NCBI GenBank assembly: GCA_022841705.1
Contig: JALHQZ010000001.1
Location: 1,054,001-1,118,000 of the forward strand
Length of the DNA: 64,000 bases
Direction: 5' to 3'
DNA from: Pirellulales bacterium
GTDB taxonomy: Bacteria; Planctomycetota; Planctomycetia; Pirellulales; Lacipirellulaceae
Shown here: positions 16,253 to 25,391 of the stretch, in pieces
Position numbering within the stretch: position 1 is the first letter of the stretch
Layout of the letters: each line of letters starts with the position of its first letter
The notes under the pieces: generated by a model
Database searches by the model: none
What the model was told of the DNA's origin: nothing
Seen by the model: the letters and a program-made list of their open reading frames with translations, nothing else
Position numbers and translations under genes: made by a program

Positions 16253-18027
16253 ACGATGTCCTCAGCTTTCCGCGGCGTCGTCCCTTCGGGGGTGGCGTCG
16301 CTGTCGATTTTGAACCACTCGGGGTCAAACTCGATGCGCTGGTTCTTTTCCATCGCGATGTTGCTGGTGAGCGCGATCACGGCGTCGGCCAGGGCGACTT
16401 TGGGATGGCAGTGGATCGTGGTTGGGGCCGCTTTTTCGCGGATGCACCAGGCCCAGTGCTCAATCTCCTCGGTGTAGCCGCGGCTGACATCGGCGATCAC
16501 GGCCTCGGCGGCGGCGGTGTAGCCGCCGCCGGTTTCGTAGCTGGCGACAAGGGCGTTGTTATCGACCTTCACGCTGGTGGCGGTGTCGCTGTTTTGGAAG
16601 AGGAGTGTTTCTTGTTCGCGCTCCAGAATCAGGGTGCCTTTGGTGCCGAGGACCACTTCGCCGTAGCCTCCGTAGCCGCTGCCGTTGATGGAAGAGTACG
16701 TCACCACGCATTTCTTGTTGGGGTCAACGATTTTGACTTCCTTCTGGTCGGGATCGTCGTTCTCGTAGTAACCCTTCGCCGGGTACTCGTACATGCAGTA
16801 GACATGATCGGACGCATCGCGGTCGGCGGGGAAGATGTGCCGGCCGCCGACGCCAATCACGCTGAGCGGTTTGGCCTTCGAGCCCTTCTTGAGTTGAGCG
16901 CTGACGAAGATGCCGGACGCATCGAGTTGGTGGCTGCCAAGTTCGGACATCAGCCCGCCGCCGGTGCGGTTCCAGAGGCGCCAGCGGATGAGTTCTTCGA
17001 GCGGCGTGCGTTCGCGATTGAGTTCCGCGAGTTGCATCGACTCGTAGCCGTGCTTGGCGGCGTCGACGGCGATGTCGGCGAGTTGGCTTTCAACTTGGTT
17101 GACTCGCTTTTGCCAAACATCGATCTCTTTGCCTTTGGCATTCTTGAGCGCACCCTTGAACGAGCGCAATTTCGCGAACAGGGGGTGCAGTTTCACCAAG
17201 TCGGCTTTCGCTTTGCTATCCTTTGCCTTCTCGGCGGCAATGATGCCTTGATCGAACGCGCTGTAACCAGCGATATCCTCCGGCATCGGCGGTTGCCAGC
17301 TATCGTTGCCGGGCAGGTTGCCGCGGTGCCATTGAGCGCGGATGTGGTGGATGTCGCCGATGAGGCCGCGGCGAATGGTGTCGACCGCGTTGTCGTACAG
17401 GATGCTGTAATGCCGCTGGTGGCCGGTGGCGAGGAAGAGACCGGTTTGCTCGGCAACGCGCGACATTTCTTTGCAGCGGGCGACACTGTGGGCCATCAGC
17501 TTCTCGGTCAGCACGTGCTTGCCCTTACGCAGCGCCTTGATTGCGGCGTAATCGTGCAGCCACAAGGGCAGGGCGATGATGACCGCTTCCAGGCCTTCGT
17601 GATCGAGAATGCTTTCGTAGCCATCTTCGTAAACGGTGATCTCCTTCCGGGCGGCATCTTCGTTGGCGTAGCCGTAGCGGCTGATGAGCCCCGGACGAGC
17701 CTTAAGCGTTTCCGGGCTGGAGTTATCGCCGTGGAACGCGCGGAAGATGCTGTTGGGGCGGATGTCGGCGATGGCGACCACTTGGACGAAGTCGGGGTTG
17801 AGGGCGCCGATGAGCACATTGCCTTCGTCCCCCGTGCCGATGATGCCAATGCGTAGCGGATCGCCCAACTTGCGGCTGTACCCGAAGTACGCGGCGCCGA
17901 GCCCGCCGGCGCCCACCAGCGAGGCGAAGCCGACGTCCTTCATAAAATCACGGCGGGAAAGGTTATCGCCCATCGCGCGATTGAAGTTCTCTTTGCCAAT
18001 CTTCTTTTCGTCGTCGGTGAGATGCAT
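16249..18027 (-). CDS. Tat-exported Gfo/Idh/MocA-family oxidoreductase, long form
   Basis: A 592-residue protein. The N-terminus carries the twin-arginine signature NLSRRDFMK at about residues 22-30 and a hydrophobic stretch, so it should be exported folded with its NAD(P) cofactor. The Rossmann fold starts IGIIGTGDEGNVLIGAL, followed by the EKLMAHS segment, where the family has EKP. At about residues 250-330 there is a lysine- and glutamate-rich helical insertion that makes it longer than the usual 350-450. These proteins act on sugars or cyclitols; the substrate is not deducible. A long DoxX-family gene lies upstream on the same strand, a pairing that suggests a shared unit. Confidence 0.88.
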   Translation of the reverse strand: MHLTDDEKKIGKENFNRAMGDNLSRRDFMKDVGFASLVGAGGLGAAYFGYSRKLGDPLRIGIIGTGDEGNVLIGALNPDFVQVVAIADIRPNSIFRAFHGDNSSPETLKARPGLISRYGYANEDAARKEITVYEDGYESILDHEGLEAVIIALPLWLHDYAAIKALRKGKHVLTEKLMAHSVARCKEMSRVAEQTGLFLATGHQRHYSILYDNAVDTIRRGLIGDIHHIRAQWHRGNLPGNDSWQPPMPEDIAGYSAFDQGIIAAEKAKDSKAKADLVKLHPLFAKLRSFKGALKNAKGKEIDVWQKRVNQVESQLADIAVDAAKHGYESMQLAELNRERTPLEELIRWRLWNRTGGGLMSELGSHQLDASGIFVSAQLKKGSKAKPLSVIGVGGRHIFPADRDASDHVYCMYEYPAKGYYENDDPDQKEVKIVDPNKKCVVTYSSINGSGYGGYGEVVLGTKGTLILEREQETLLFQNSDTATSVKVDNNALVASYETGGGYTAAAEAVIADVSRGYTEEIEHWAWCIREKAAPTTIHCHPKVALADAVIALTSNIAMEKNQRIEFDPEWFKIDSDATPEGTTPRKAEDIV

Positions 18028-18094
18028 CTTACTGTCTTAAAAATGAGAAACGCTTGATTTCAGGGTTGGAATCAGAACTGATTGAGAGCTAGTA

Positions 18095-18275
18095 ATTCAC
18101 CACAGAGAGCACAGAGAGAAGAAAGGCGAAAACCATGGTGCGAAAATGACTCAAATGTTCTTAAGGATGATTCAACTACGTCTTATCTTGGGACAAAGTT
18201 CCGACTAAGTTTCTTTTAACTCCTCGTTCCTCTGAGTTGTCCGGCTCTGTGCTCTCTGTGCCCTCTGTGGTGAAT
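18095..18275. repeat. Inverted repeat of the CACCACAGAG type
   Basis: ATTCACCACAGAGAGCACAG... (18095-18118) is matched by its reverse complement at 18252-18275 over 24 bp with one mismatch, separated by 133 nt. It fills the gap between the oxidoreductase and the long DoxX gene. It lacks the GTAG head seen in the other elements. Confidence 0.7.
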
Positions 18276-18289
18276 CTTCTTTTCTTCCA

Positions 18290-19228
18290 TCAAAAGTCTT
18301 TGGAAGGTGGGCCGAAGAAGAGTCGGTAAATGACGCCATCGAAGCCGAGCCAGCGGCCGGCACCGACAGCGGCGAGGGTTAAAAGGGCGAAGAACTCGAC
18401 GAGTTGGTAGAAAAAGTATTCGGTGTTGGCCCCGTAAACCCAGGGGGGTTGGGTGGCCATCACGCTGAGCAAAAATCCAGCGGCGGCCAACGCGCCGAGG
18501 CGGGTGGCGAAGCCCAGGAGTAGGCAGACGCCGGTGCCCAGGACGACCCAGGTGACGCGTTTGTCGACAATCGACAGCGGCGTGGGCGGGGAGAGCAAGT
18601 TCTCCACGGCTTCGGTTGAAACGCCTGCGGGTGCGGCGGCTCGCAGGTCACTCGCCAGCGCGTTGTCAAAGCCAACGATATCGTTCACCCATTTCTGCGC
18701 GGTGCCGTACAGTTTCGCGCGATTCTCGGTCACGCGTTTGTCGTTGAAGGGAAGAGTGCCGGCGGGGGCGACTTGTTCGTCTTCGGCGAGCCGGGTGAGC
18801 TCATGCTGGTAGTCGGCAATCGCGCCGGCTGCGCCGACGGTGGTCGCATCGCCGGTGAAATAGACGCCGAGTTGCTTGATCCGATTCTCGAGCGCCGCTT
18901 TGGCGGCCTTGATGGACTCCTCGGTTTGTCCGGCAAGAGCAGTAAACTGTTCGGTCAGGCGGCGCCAATCTTCGACGATTTCGGCTTCCAGATCGGCGGT
19001 TGCGCTTTTGCCTTCGGCGGGTTTTTTGGCGAGTAACTCATCGGCGCGGTGCGGAGCGGCGACGTACTTTTTGTACATCGGCGCCAGCGGGCCCTTGGCG
19101 CCGCGGAGGAAGCCGGCGCTCGTCCAGTTGGGGTCGAGCTTTTCCAGCCCCTGGCTGAAAAAGTGATAGCCGCACGCGAGCCGCAAGGCCACGAGGCAGA
19201 GGATGGTAATTCCGCCGATCTTCGCCAT
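18290..19228 (-). CDS. DoxX-family membrane protein with a large inserted soluble domain
   Basis: A 312-residue protein. The first hydrophobic segment (about 4-20) contains the DoxX-like LRLACGYHFFSQGLEKLDP. Then comes a helical, charged region of roughly 190 residues (25-215) that small DoxX proteins do not have. Three more membrane segments (about 222-300) complete the fold. The insertion would lie on one face of the inner membrane, probably outside. It is upstream of the Tat oxidoreductase on the same strand, so the two may work together in the envelope; that is inference from position only. Confidence 0.75.
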   Translation of the reverse strand: MAKIGGITILCLVALRLACGYHFFSQGLEKLDPNWTSAGFLRGAKGPLAPMYKKYVAAPHRADELLAKKPAEGKSATADLEAEIVEDWRRLTEQFTALAGQTEESIKAAKAALENRIKQLGVYFTGDATTVGAAGAIADYQHELTRLAEDEQVAPAGTLPFNDKRVTENRAKLYGTAQKWVNDIVGFDNALASDLRAAAPAGVSTEAVENLLSPPTPLSIVDKRVTWVVLGTGVCLLLGFATRLGALAAAGFLLSVMATQPPWVYGANTEYFFYQLVEFFALLTLAAVGAGRWLGFDGVIYRLFFGPPSKDF

Positions 19229-19242
19229 GAAAAGATTCCGTA

Positions 19243-19328
19243 TCAGCCGGCACGCGCTAGCGTCCGGTCGTTAACAATTCGATGTTGTGTCTTTCCTTCG
19301 CGACCGGACGCTAGCGCGTGGCGGCTGA
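19243..19328. repeat. 28-bp inverted repeat
   Basis: Arms 19243-19270 and 19301-19328 are reverse complements apart from one base, with a 30-nt spacer. Each arm contains the palindrome CGCTAGCG. It lies upstream of both divergent genes at 19228 and 19488. Confidence 0.8.
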
Positions 19329-19487
19329 TGTTTGTTAGGCACCAGTGCTGGGCGCGGGGGGCACCAAGCCGGTATGTTTTAATGTCCGGCCAGAGGCGTT
19401 TGGTAGCATACATTCTAGCAATTTTGCCCGAACGGGGCCACTGGCTTGGGGGCTAAGTTCTTACCGCGGCAAGGGTTAAGGTTAACC

Positions 19488-20486
19488 GTGAAAATTGTGC
19501 TTTGTTATCCGGTGGACCCGCCTCAATTGCGGCAAATCGCCGAGGTTGCGGCAAACTGCGGCCTTTCGGCCGACATCGTCGACGCCGGACAGGAACGGAT
19601 CGCCACCGAGATTTTGGCGGCCGACATCTACTGCGGGCACGCGAAGGTTCCCGTGCCGTGGGACCAAGTGGTGCAGCAGGGGCGGCTGAAGTGGATTCAG
19701 TCGTCGGCGGCGGGAATGGACCACTGCCTCGTGCCGGCGGTGGTGGAGTCGAAGATCACGGTCTCCAGCGCATCGGGGCTTTTGGCGAATCAGGTGACCG
19801 ACCACACGCTGGCGCTCACGCTCGGATTCTTGCGGAGCCTGCCGGTGTTTTTTCGCGCGCAGGCGAAGCGGGAGTTCATCCGCCGGCCGACGCGCGATTT
19901 GCACTATGCGAAGGTGGGAATTGTCGGTTTCGGTGGCAACGGGCGGCGGCTGGCGAAAGTGCTGCGGGAGTTTCGCTGCGAAATGTTCGCGACGGACTGC
20001 TATCCGCAGAACAAACCGGATTACGTTCGTGAACTTTTGCCGGCGGAGCGGCTCGATGAAATCTTGCCTAGCGTCGACATCGTGGTCCTGGCGGCTCCGC
20101 TGACTGAGGAGACGCGCGGCATGTTCGACGAGCGCCGATTGCGGCTCCTGCGCCCCGATGCCCTGCTAGTGAACATGGCCCGCGGGCCGCTGGTCATCGA
20201 GCGGGACCTAGTTAAAGTGCTGAAGACCGCACATTTGGCCGGGGCGGTGATGGACGTCACGGAGGTCGAGCCGCTATCGCCGGAGAGCGAGCTGTGGGAC
20301 CTGCCGAACGTGATCATCACCCCGCATGTTGGCGGCCAAGTGAAGAGCCGCAGCGAGGATGTGACGAACTTTTTTTGCCAGAATCTGCCGCGCTTCGCCC
20401 GCGGAGAGCGGCTACTTAACCAGATCGACAAACGGCTTGGTTTCCCGCTGCCTGCTGACGCGCTTTGGAGCCAATGGCCCGTTTAG
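19488..20486 (+). CDS. D-isomer-specific 2-hydroxyacid dehydrogenase
   Basis: A 332-residue NAD(P)-dependent dehydrogenase. The nucleotide-binding loop is GFGGNG (147-152). The catalytic residues are all present: R232 (NMARGPLV), E261 (VTEVEPLSP) and H280 (IITPHVGG). It would interconvert a 2-keto acid and a D-2-hydroxy acid, for example glyoxylate or hydroxypyruvate; the substrate is not clear. The start is taken as GTG 19488 because it opens the conserved MKIVL-like strand and has AAGG upstream; the TTG 14 codons earlier adds nothing conserved. No linked pathway genes. Confidence 0.92.
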   Translation: MKIVLCYPVDPPQLRQIAEVAANCGLSADIVDAGQERIATEILAADIYCGHAKVPVPWDQVVQQGRLKWIQSSAAGMDHCLVPAVVESKITVSSASGLLANQVTDHTLALTLGFLRSLPVFFRAQAKREFIRRPTRDLHYAKVGIVGFGGNGRRLAKVLREFRCEMFATDCYPQNKPDYVRELLPAERLDEILPSVDIVVLAAPLTEETRGMFDERRLRLLRPDALLVNMARGPLVIERDLVKVLKTAHLAGAVMDVTEVEPLSPESELWDLPNVIITPHVGGQVKSRSEDVTNFFCQNLPRFARGERLLNQIDKRLGFPLPADALWSQWPV

Positions 20487-20704
20487 GCGCTCTGGGGATT
20501 TCGGCGAGAGCTTTGGAATGGCACCGGCAGGCGGATTTCCCCGCATTTTTTGCGATTTTCGGCGTTTTTGCGACGCAATCACGACGTTTGCTGCTGGACT
20601 CAGCCCCGGATCGCCAATTAAAATGAGACCGGCGGCTACATAATTCCCTTATCTCACCACCATGGACGGTGCGGTCGCCGAATGCGATCGCCGAACGGCT
20701 ATTG

Positions 20705-21811
20705 ATGTCGACGACTGTTATCCACCAATCGCGGACCCTCACTTTCAAGGGGGATGCGCCGCCCGTCGACCACACTCCCAACGAGCTGTGCGGGAAATAC
20801 GATCAACTGGTCCATAGCGATCGGCTGGGTTGGACGGAATACCTGCGGCTGAAACGGCTGTTGGGGACGGGTGGTCAAGGAGTGGTGTACCTGAGCGAAC
20901 GCCGGGGCGCCGACGGGTTCACGCTGCCGGTGGCCCTGAAGTTCTTCTCGCCGGAGCGGTATCTCGATGAGCGGGCGTATCTGGAAGCTATGCGGCGGAT
21001 GTCCGACATTGGCTGCCGGGTCGCCCAGATTCAGCACGACAATCTGTTGGACGTGCATAACTTCATCGAACGGGATCGGGTGCGGATCCTCGAGATGGAA
21101 TGGATCGACGGTTACGACCTGGACGTGCTGTTGACCACCTCGATGCTGGAGCGCGCGAAGAAACGGGTCAGCAACAAACGGTGGGATTACATCAACAACG
21201 TGGTGGTAACCGCCGGGCCCGTGCGGCCGCGGCTGAAGGCGGGGATGGCGGTGTCGATCATTCGCTCCTGCCTCGCTGGGCTCGCTGCGCTGCATCGGGA
21301 AGAGATCGTCCACGGCGATATGAAGCCGTCGAACATCATGGTCAAGCGGACCGGGAATGCGAAGCTGATTGACATTGGCTCGGCATTGGATCTCAACAAC
21401 ATGCCGGCCCAACGCACCTGCACCCCGCAGTACGCGGCGCCGGAGATGCTGGAGCGTGAAGAGTTCACGCCGCGTTCGGACCTGGCGAGTTTGGGTTACG
21501 TGCTGATCGAGATGCTCGCCGGCCGGCCGCTCTTCGCGGGGCTGAACGATTACGCCAAGCTGATGGAAGCCAAACGCTCATTGCCGCAGCAACTGCACAA
21601 GATTTTGCCGCCGGAAGTGGCCCAAAGCGAACTCTTGATGAACATCTGCCGCAAGCTGACATCGCCCGACCCGACGCTGCGGTTTGCGAGCGCGGAGCAG
21701 GCGGACACGGGGAAGGATGGGCTGGCGGAGTTCCAACGCACGCTGGTGCGGGGGGATTTGGCGAGTGAGTATGACAATGAGCTGCGGGTGTGGTTGGAGG
21801 AGCTGGATTAG
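20705..21811 (+). CDS. Serine/threonine protein kinase with atypical HGD and DIG motifs
   Basis: A 368-residue soluble kinase. It has the glycine loop LGTGGQGVVY (53-62), ATP lysine K79 (VALKFF), catalytic loop VHGDMKPSN (H203, G204, D205) and the metal-binding LIDIGSA (D223). The HRD arginine is glycine and DFG is DIG, so activation-loop phosphorylation is probably not the switch. About 50 residues precede the kinase fold and no membrane segment is present. An upstream in-frame GTG at 20669 would add 12 codons. The targets are unknown; the FHA regulator at 11414 is a formal possibility only. Confidence 0.9.
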   Translation: MSTTVIHQSRTLTFKGDAPPVDHTPNELCGKYDQLVHSDRLGWTEYLRLKRLLGTGGQGVVYLSERRGADGFTLPVALKFFSPERYLDERAYLEAMRRMSDIGCRVAQIQHDNLLDVHNFIERDRVRILEMEWIDGYDLDVLLTTSMLERAKKRVSNKRWDYINNVVVTAGPVRPRLKAGMAVSIIRSCLAGLAALHREEIVHGDMKPSNIMVKRTGNAKLIDIGSALDLNNMPAQRTCTPQYAAPEMLEREEFTPRSDLASLGYVLIEMLAGRPLFAGLNDYAKLMEAKRSLPQQLHKILPPEVAQSELLMNICRKLTSPDPTLRFASAEQADTGKDGLAEFQRTLVRGDLASEYDNELRVWLEELD

Positions 21812-21831
21812 CTTCCCGATCTAAGTGTAGG

Positions 21832-22686
21832 CTAGACGAGCGACCTTAGCGTCCTCAGGTTGATCACGTCCAAATCTTCGCCATCGCGTGTTCCCTTGGG
21901 CGTTTCTAAATACATCGGCGTCTTGCCGAAGCGTTTATCGTTCAGCAGATGGCGGAAGGGGTCGAGGCCCATCGAGCCTTCGCCAATCGCGGCGTGGCGG
22001 TCCACGCGGCAGCCGAGGCCTTTCACACTGTCGTTCAGGTGGAATGCCTTCACGAGACCCAAGCCGACAATGCTGTCGAGTGATTTCATCGTGGCAAGGT
22101 AATCTTTGCGTTCGGCGAGCGGGTAGCCGGCGGCGAAGATGTGGCAGGTATCGACGCAAACGCCGAGCCGCTCAGGGTCGGCCACCTGGGCGATGATTTC
22201 GGCGAGGTGCTCAAATTTCCAGCCGAGATTGCTTCCCTGGCCGGCGGTGGTTTCGAGCAGGCACATAACCCCGATGCCGCGGGTTTGGCGGTGGACTTCA
22301 TCGAGCGCCGCCGCGATGCGGGTGAGGCCGACCGTTTCACTGCTGGTAGTGAACGAACCGGGGTGCGTCACCACGTAAGGAATACCGAGCAGCTCGGCCC
22401 GCTGGAGTTCGATGACGAAGGCGTTGATCGATTTCTTCCACAACACATCGTCGGGCGCGGCGAGGTTGATGAGGTAGGAATCATGCGCGATAGGGTGCGT
22501 GATCTTGAGTTCGACGAGCGTGGATTTGAACTTGGTGGCTTCTTCCACAGTCAACGGCTTGCCAGCCCATTGGTTGTTGTTCTTGGTGAAGACCTGCACA
22601 CAATTGCACCCCGCCGAGTGCGCAGCTTCAACGGCTTTGTAGTAGCCGCCGGCAATCGACATGTGGGCGCCGAGAGGGGGAAGCAT
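21832..22686 (-). CDS. nfo: Deoxyribonuclease IV (apurinic endonuclease, Nfo family)
   Basis: A 284-residue TIM-barrel zinc enzyme that nicks DNA 5' of abasic sites in base-excision repair. Family blocks are GAHMSIAGGYYKAVE, THPGSF, LLETTAGQGSNLG, CVDTCHIFAAGYP and HLNDSVKGLGCRVDRHAAIGEG; their His, Glu and Asp residues form the tri-zinc site. Length is normal. It converges with the kinase gene, 20 nt apart. The upstream gap contains AAAGGTCGAA-type direct repeats that are not otherwise explained. Confidence 0.96.
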   Translation of the reverse strand: MLPPLGAHMSIAGGYYKAVEAAHSAGCNCVQVFTKNNNQWAGKPLTVEEATKFKSTLVELKITHPIAHDSYLINLAAPDDVLWKKSINAFVIELQRAELLGIPYVVTHPGSFTTSSETVGLTRIAAALDEVHRQTRGIGVMCLLETTAGQGSNLGWKFEHLAEIIAQVADPERLGVCVDTCHIFAAGYPLAERKDYLATMKSLDSIVGLGLVKAFHLNDSVKGLGCRVDRHAAIGEGSMGLDPFRHLLNDKRFGKTPMYLETPKGTRDGEDLDVINLRTLRSLV

Positions 22687-22784
22687 AGAGGTAAGGAGGG
22701 TGGAAAGGTCGAAAGGTGGAAAGGTCGAAGAGTAAAAAAGTCGGGGTCAGAGGTACTTTTCGACCTTTTGACTTTTCTACCCCG

Positions 22785-23498
22785 TTAGTGGCCGCCGAGG
22801 TAGGCTTTACGCACTTCGTCGCTCTTGGCGAGTTCGGCGGCGGGGCCTTGCATTTGGATTTCGCCGACTTCGAGCACGTACGCGCGGTGGGCGACGGCGA
22901 GGGCTTGGCTGGCGTTTTGCTCGATGAGGAGGATCGTGGCGCCTTGCTGGTTGAGCTCGCGGATAATTTGGAAAATCGTTTGCACCACTTTGGGGGCGAG
23001 TCCGAGCGAGGGTTCGTCGAGCATCAGCAGTTTCGGTCGGCCCAAGAGCGCGCGACCGATGGCGAGCATCTGCTGCTCGCCGCCGGAGAGCGTGCCGGCA
23101 GATTGGTTGAGGCGTTCGGCGATGCGAGGGAAGAGCGTCAGCACGCGGTCGCGGTCGGTGCGGATGGCGGCGGAGTCTCTGCGGGTATATGCGCCGAGCT
23201 GGAGGTTCTCTTCGACGGAGAGGTTGGCGAAAATGCCGCGGCCTTCGGGCACTTGCAAGAGGCCCGCGGCGACTGTGCGATGCGGCGGGGCGGCGGTGAT
23301 TGGCTTACCGGCGAACGTGATTTCACCTTTGCGCGGGCTGAGCAAACCCGAGATGGTTTTCAGCAGTGTCGTTTTGCCGGCGCCGTTGCCGCCGATGAGG
23401 GTGACAATTTCCCCTTCGTTCACCACCAACGAAACGCCCCGCAGCGCTTCGATGGCGCCGTAGTTGACGGACAGGTTCGTGACGGTGAGCAGGGTCAT
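22785..23498 (-). CDS. livF: Branched-chain amino-acid ABC transporter ATPase LivF
   Basis: A 237-residue ATPase, the usual LivF length. It shows Walker A GGNGAGKTT (36-44), signature LSGGEQQMLAIGRAL and Walker B LLMLDEPSLGLAP. With LivG it powers uptake through LivH/LivM. The ATG at 23498 is taken because the upstream part of the open frame is an arginine/proline-rich shadow of livG. It starts 5 nt after the livG stop, so all five liv genes form one leftward operon: K, H, M, G, F. Confidence 0.94.
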   Translation of the reverse strand: MTLLTVTNLSVNYGAIEALRGVSLVVNEGEIVTLIGGNGAGKTTLLKTISGLLSPRKGEITFAGKPITAAPPHRTVAAGLLQVPEGRGIFANLSVEENLQLGAYTRRDSAAIRTDRDRVLTLFPRIAERLNQSAGTLSGGEQQMLAIGRALLGRPKLLMLDEPSLGLAPKVVQTIFQIIRELNQQGATILLIEQNASQALAVAHRAYVLEVGEIQMQGPAAELAKSDEVRKAYLGGH

Positions 23499-23503
23499 GG
23501 CAG

Positions 23504-24307
23504 TCAAGTTGAGTGCGGCGCTACGGCATGGTCGGTGCCGAGGTACGCGGCGATGACTTCGGGGTCGTTTTGGATGGCGGCGGGCGGGCCTTCGGCGATG
23601 GTGGCGCCGTGGTCGAGGACGGTGATGCGTTCGCAGAGGTCCATCACCAGGCGCATATCGTGGTCGATCAGCAGAATTGCCACGCCGAAGCGGTCGCATA
23701 GGTTGCGGATGGAGGTGGTGAGCTCGCGCTTCTCTTGGGAGTTGAGCCCGGCGGCAGGTTCGTCGAGCAGCAGCACCTGCGGACGCGTGGCCAGAGCGCG
23801 GACGATTTCCAAATGACGCTGATGGCCATAGGAGAGACTCGCCGAGGGGGCAAGAGCGCGATCGCTCAGTTCGAACAGGTCCAGCAGTTCGAGCGAATGC
23901 CTGCGCAACGCTTCTTCTTCGGAATGATGGCGGCCCGTGCGGACAAGCGTATCCAAGAGGCTCGTGCGGGTGCGAAGTTGGCCAGCGAGGCGGACGTTGT
24001 CGAGCGCGCTGAGCTCGCGGAAGAGCCGAATGTTTTGGAACGTACGGGCGATGCCGACGGCGGCGACTTCGTGCGGGGCGAGGCCGGTGAGCTGTCTGCC
24101 GCCGAGGGTAAGCTGGCCGGCATCCGGCTGGTACACGCCGGTGAGCAAGTTGAACACCGTCGTCTTGCCGGCGCCGTTCGGGCCAATGAGGCCGTACAAC
24201 TTGCCGGCGGGCAGCGTGAGCGAAAAATCTTCCACCGCGGTCAGCCCGCCGAAGGAGATCGACAGGCCGCGGGCTTCGAGCAGCGGTTCGTGGGCGACAG
24301 CGGTCAT
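23504..24307 (-). CDS. livG: Branched-chain amino-acid ABC transporter ATPase LivG
   Basis: A 267-residue ATPase. Walker A is GPNGAGKTT (42-50), the LivG-specific GIARTFQNIRLF follows the Q-loop, the signature is LSYGHQR and Walker B VLLLDEP. The start ATG overlaps the livM stop (ATGA, 24304-24307), which suggests translational coupling. It pairs with LivF at the membrane. Confidence 0.94.
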   Translation of the reverse strand: MTAVAHEPLLEARGLSISFGGLTAVEDFSLTLPAGKLYGLIGPNGAGKTTVFNLLTGVYQPDAGQLTLGGRQLTGLAPHEVAAVGIARTFQNIRLFRELSALDNVRLAGQLRTRTSLLDTLVRTGRHHSEEEALRRHSLELLDLFELSDRALAPSASLSYGHQRHLEIVRALATRPQVLLLDEPAAGLNSQEKRELTTSIRNLCDRFGVAILLIDHDMRLVMDLCERITVLDHGATIAEGPPAAIQNDPEVIAAYLGTDHAVAPHST

Positions 24308-25389
24308 GCGGCCCCCCCTTTCGAGCGCCGCGGGCTCCACAACTGCCAGATTTCTTTGATGCCCAACAGGCCTTGCGGGCGGACGATCATCATCACAATC
24401 AGCAGCAGGGCGAAGACGATCAGCCGGTATTGCTCGAAATCGAACAGCGCTTGGGGCAGAATGGTAAGAATCGCGGCGGCGAGCATCACCCCGCTGATTG
24501 AGCCGCGGCCGCCGAGCACCGTCATGATCACCAGGTCAAACGAGCGCTGGAACCCGGCGTCCTTCGGTGAGAGAATCGCTCCTTGTTGGTGCGCGAACAG
24601 CCCGCCTGCGATGCCGGCAAAGAACGCGGAGATCACAAACGCCAGCACCTTGGTGCGGGCGATATCGACACCCATTGCTTGGGCGGCGAGTTCATCTTCG
24701 CGGATGGAGATCATCGCCCGGCCGTAGCGCGATTGCTTCAGGCGGTACGCGACGATGACCGTGAGAGATAGAAACAGTGCGATCCAAAACAAGTTGGTGT
24801 ACTTTGGTAGGCCGTCGAAACCGAGCGAGCCGCCGACCGGTGGTGGAAACCAATCTTTCAGCGTGGCTGCTCGCATGGCTTCGACGTCGGAAAGACGCGG
24901 ATTGGTTTGCTGCAGAATCACACGCACGATTTCACCAAAGCCGAGTGTGACGATGGCGAGATAGTCGCCCCGCAGGCGCAGCGAGGGGAGCCCCACCGCA
25001 TACCCGGCGGCGGCGGCGATCGCTCCACCCGCCACGCATGCAAGTGCAAAGAGCCAACTGCCGGCGCCGAACAGGCCGACGGGGTGCGGTGTGTCGCCCC
25101 AGAGTTGCAGCGAACCGTAATAAGTAATGGCGCCCGCCGCGTAGCCGCCGAGAGCCATGAAGCCGGCGTGTCCGATCGAGAACTGGCCAGTCATGCCGTT
25201 CACGATATTGAGCGAGACGGCGAGGATCATCGCAATCCCCACGTCCATCGCGATGCGAGAGTTGTAGGGGCCAATCGCTCCCGGTAGTACAAGTTGCAGC
25301 GCGAAGGCGAGCACAATGCCAATCGCGAGCGGCGTGAGGCTGCTCACGAGACATGGCAATCGCGGCGCAGATTCGCGGTCGCTCGACAT
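24304..25389 (-). CDS. livM: Branched-chain amino-acid ABC transporter permease LivM
   Basis: A 361-residue inner-membrane permease with about eight to ten hydrophobic segments and the family block SLNIVNGMTGQFSIGHAGFMALGGYAAG near residue 70, plus DELAAQAMGVD in the cytoplasmic loop that contacts the ATPase. The ATG at 25389 gives a short hydrophilic head; the upstream open frame is a shadow of livH. It begins 2 nt after livH ends. Confidence 0.93.
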   Translation of the reverse strand: MSSDRESAPRLPCLVSSLTPLAIGIVLAFALQLVLPGAIGPYNSRIAMDVGIAMILAVSLNIVNGMTGQFSIGHAGFMALGGYAAGAITYYGSLQLWGDTPHPVGLFGAGSWLFALACVAGGAIAAAAGYAVGLPSLRLRGDYLAIVTLGFGEIVRVILQQTNPRLSDVEAMRAATLKDWFPPPVGGSLGFDGLPKYTNLFWIALFLSLTVIVAYRLKQSRYGRAMISIREDELAAQAMGVDIARTKVLAFVISAFFAGIAGGLFAHQQGAILSPKDAGFQRSFDLVIMTVLGGRGSISGVMLAAAILTILPQALFDFEQYRLIVFALLLIVMMIVRPQGLLGIKEIWQLWSPRRSKGGAA

Positions 25390-25391
25390 CG

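Noticed and set aside
16405..17856. 483-codon plus-strand open frame
   Set aside because: It is the antisense shadow of the Gfo/Idh/MocA gene, with valine/alanine-rich composition and no domain.
22716..23816. 366-codon plus-strand open frame over livF/livG
   Set aside because: Antisense to livF and livG; composition reflects codon bias of those genes.
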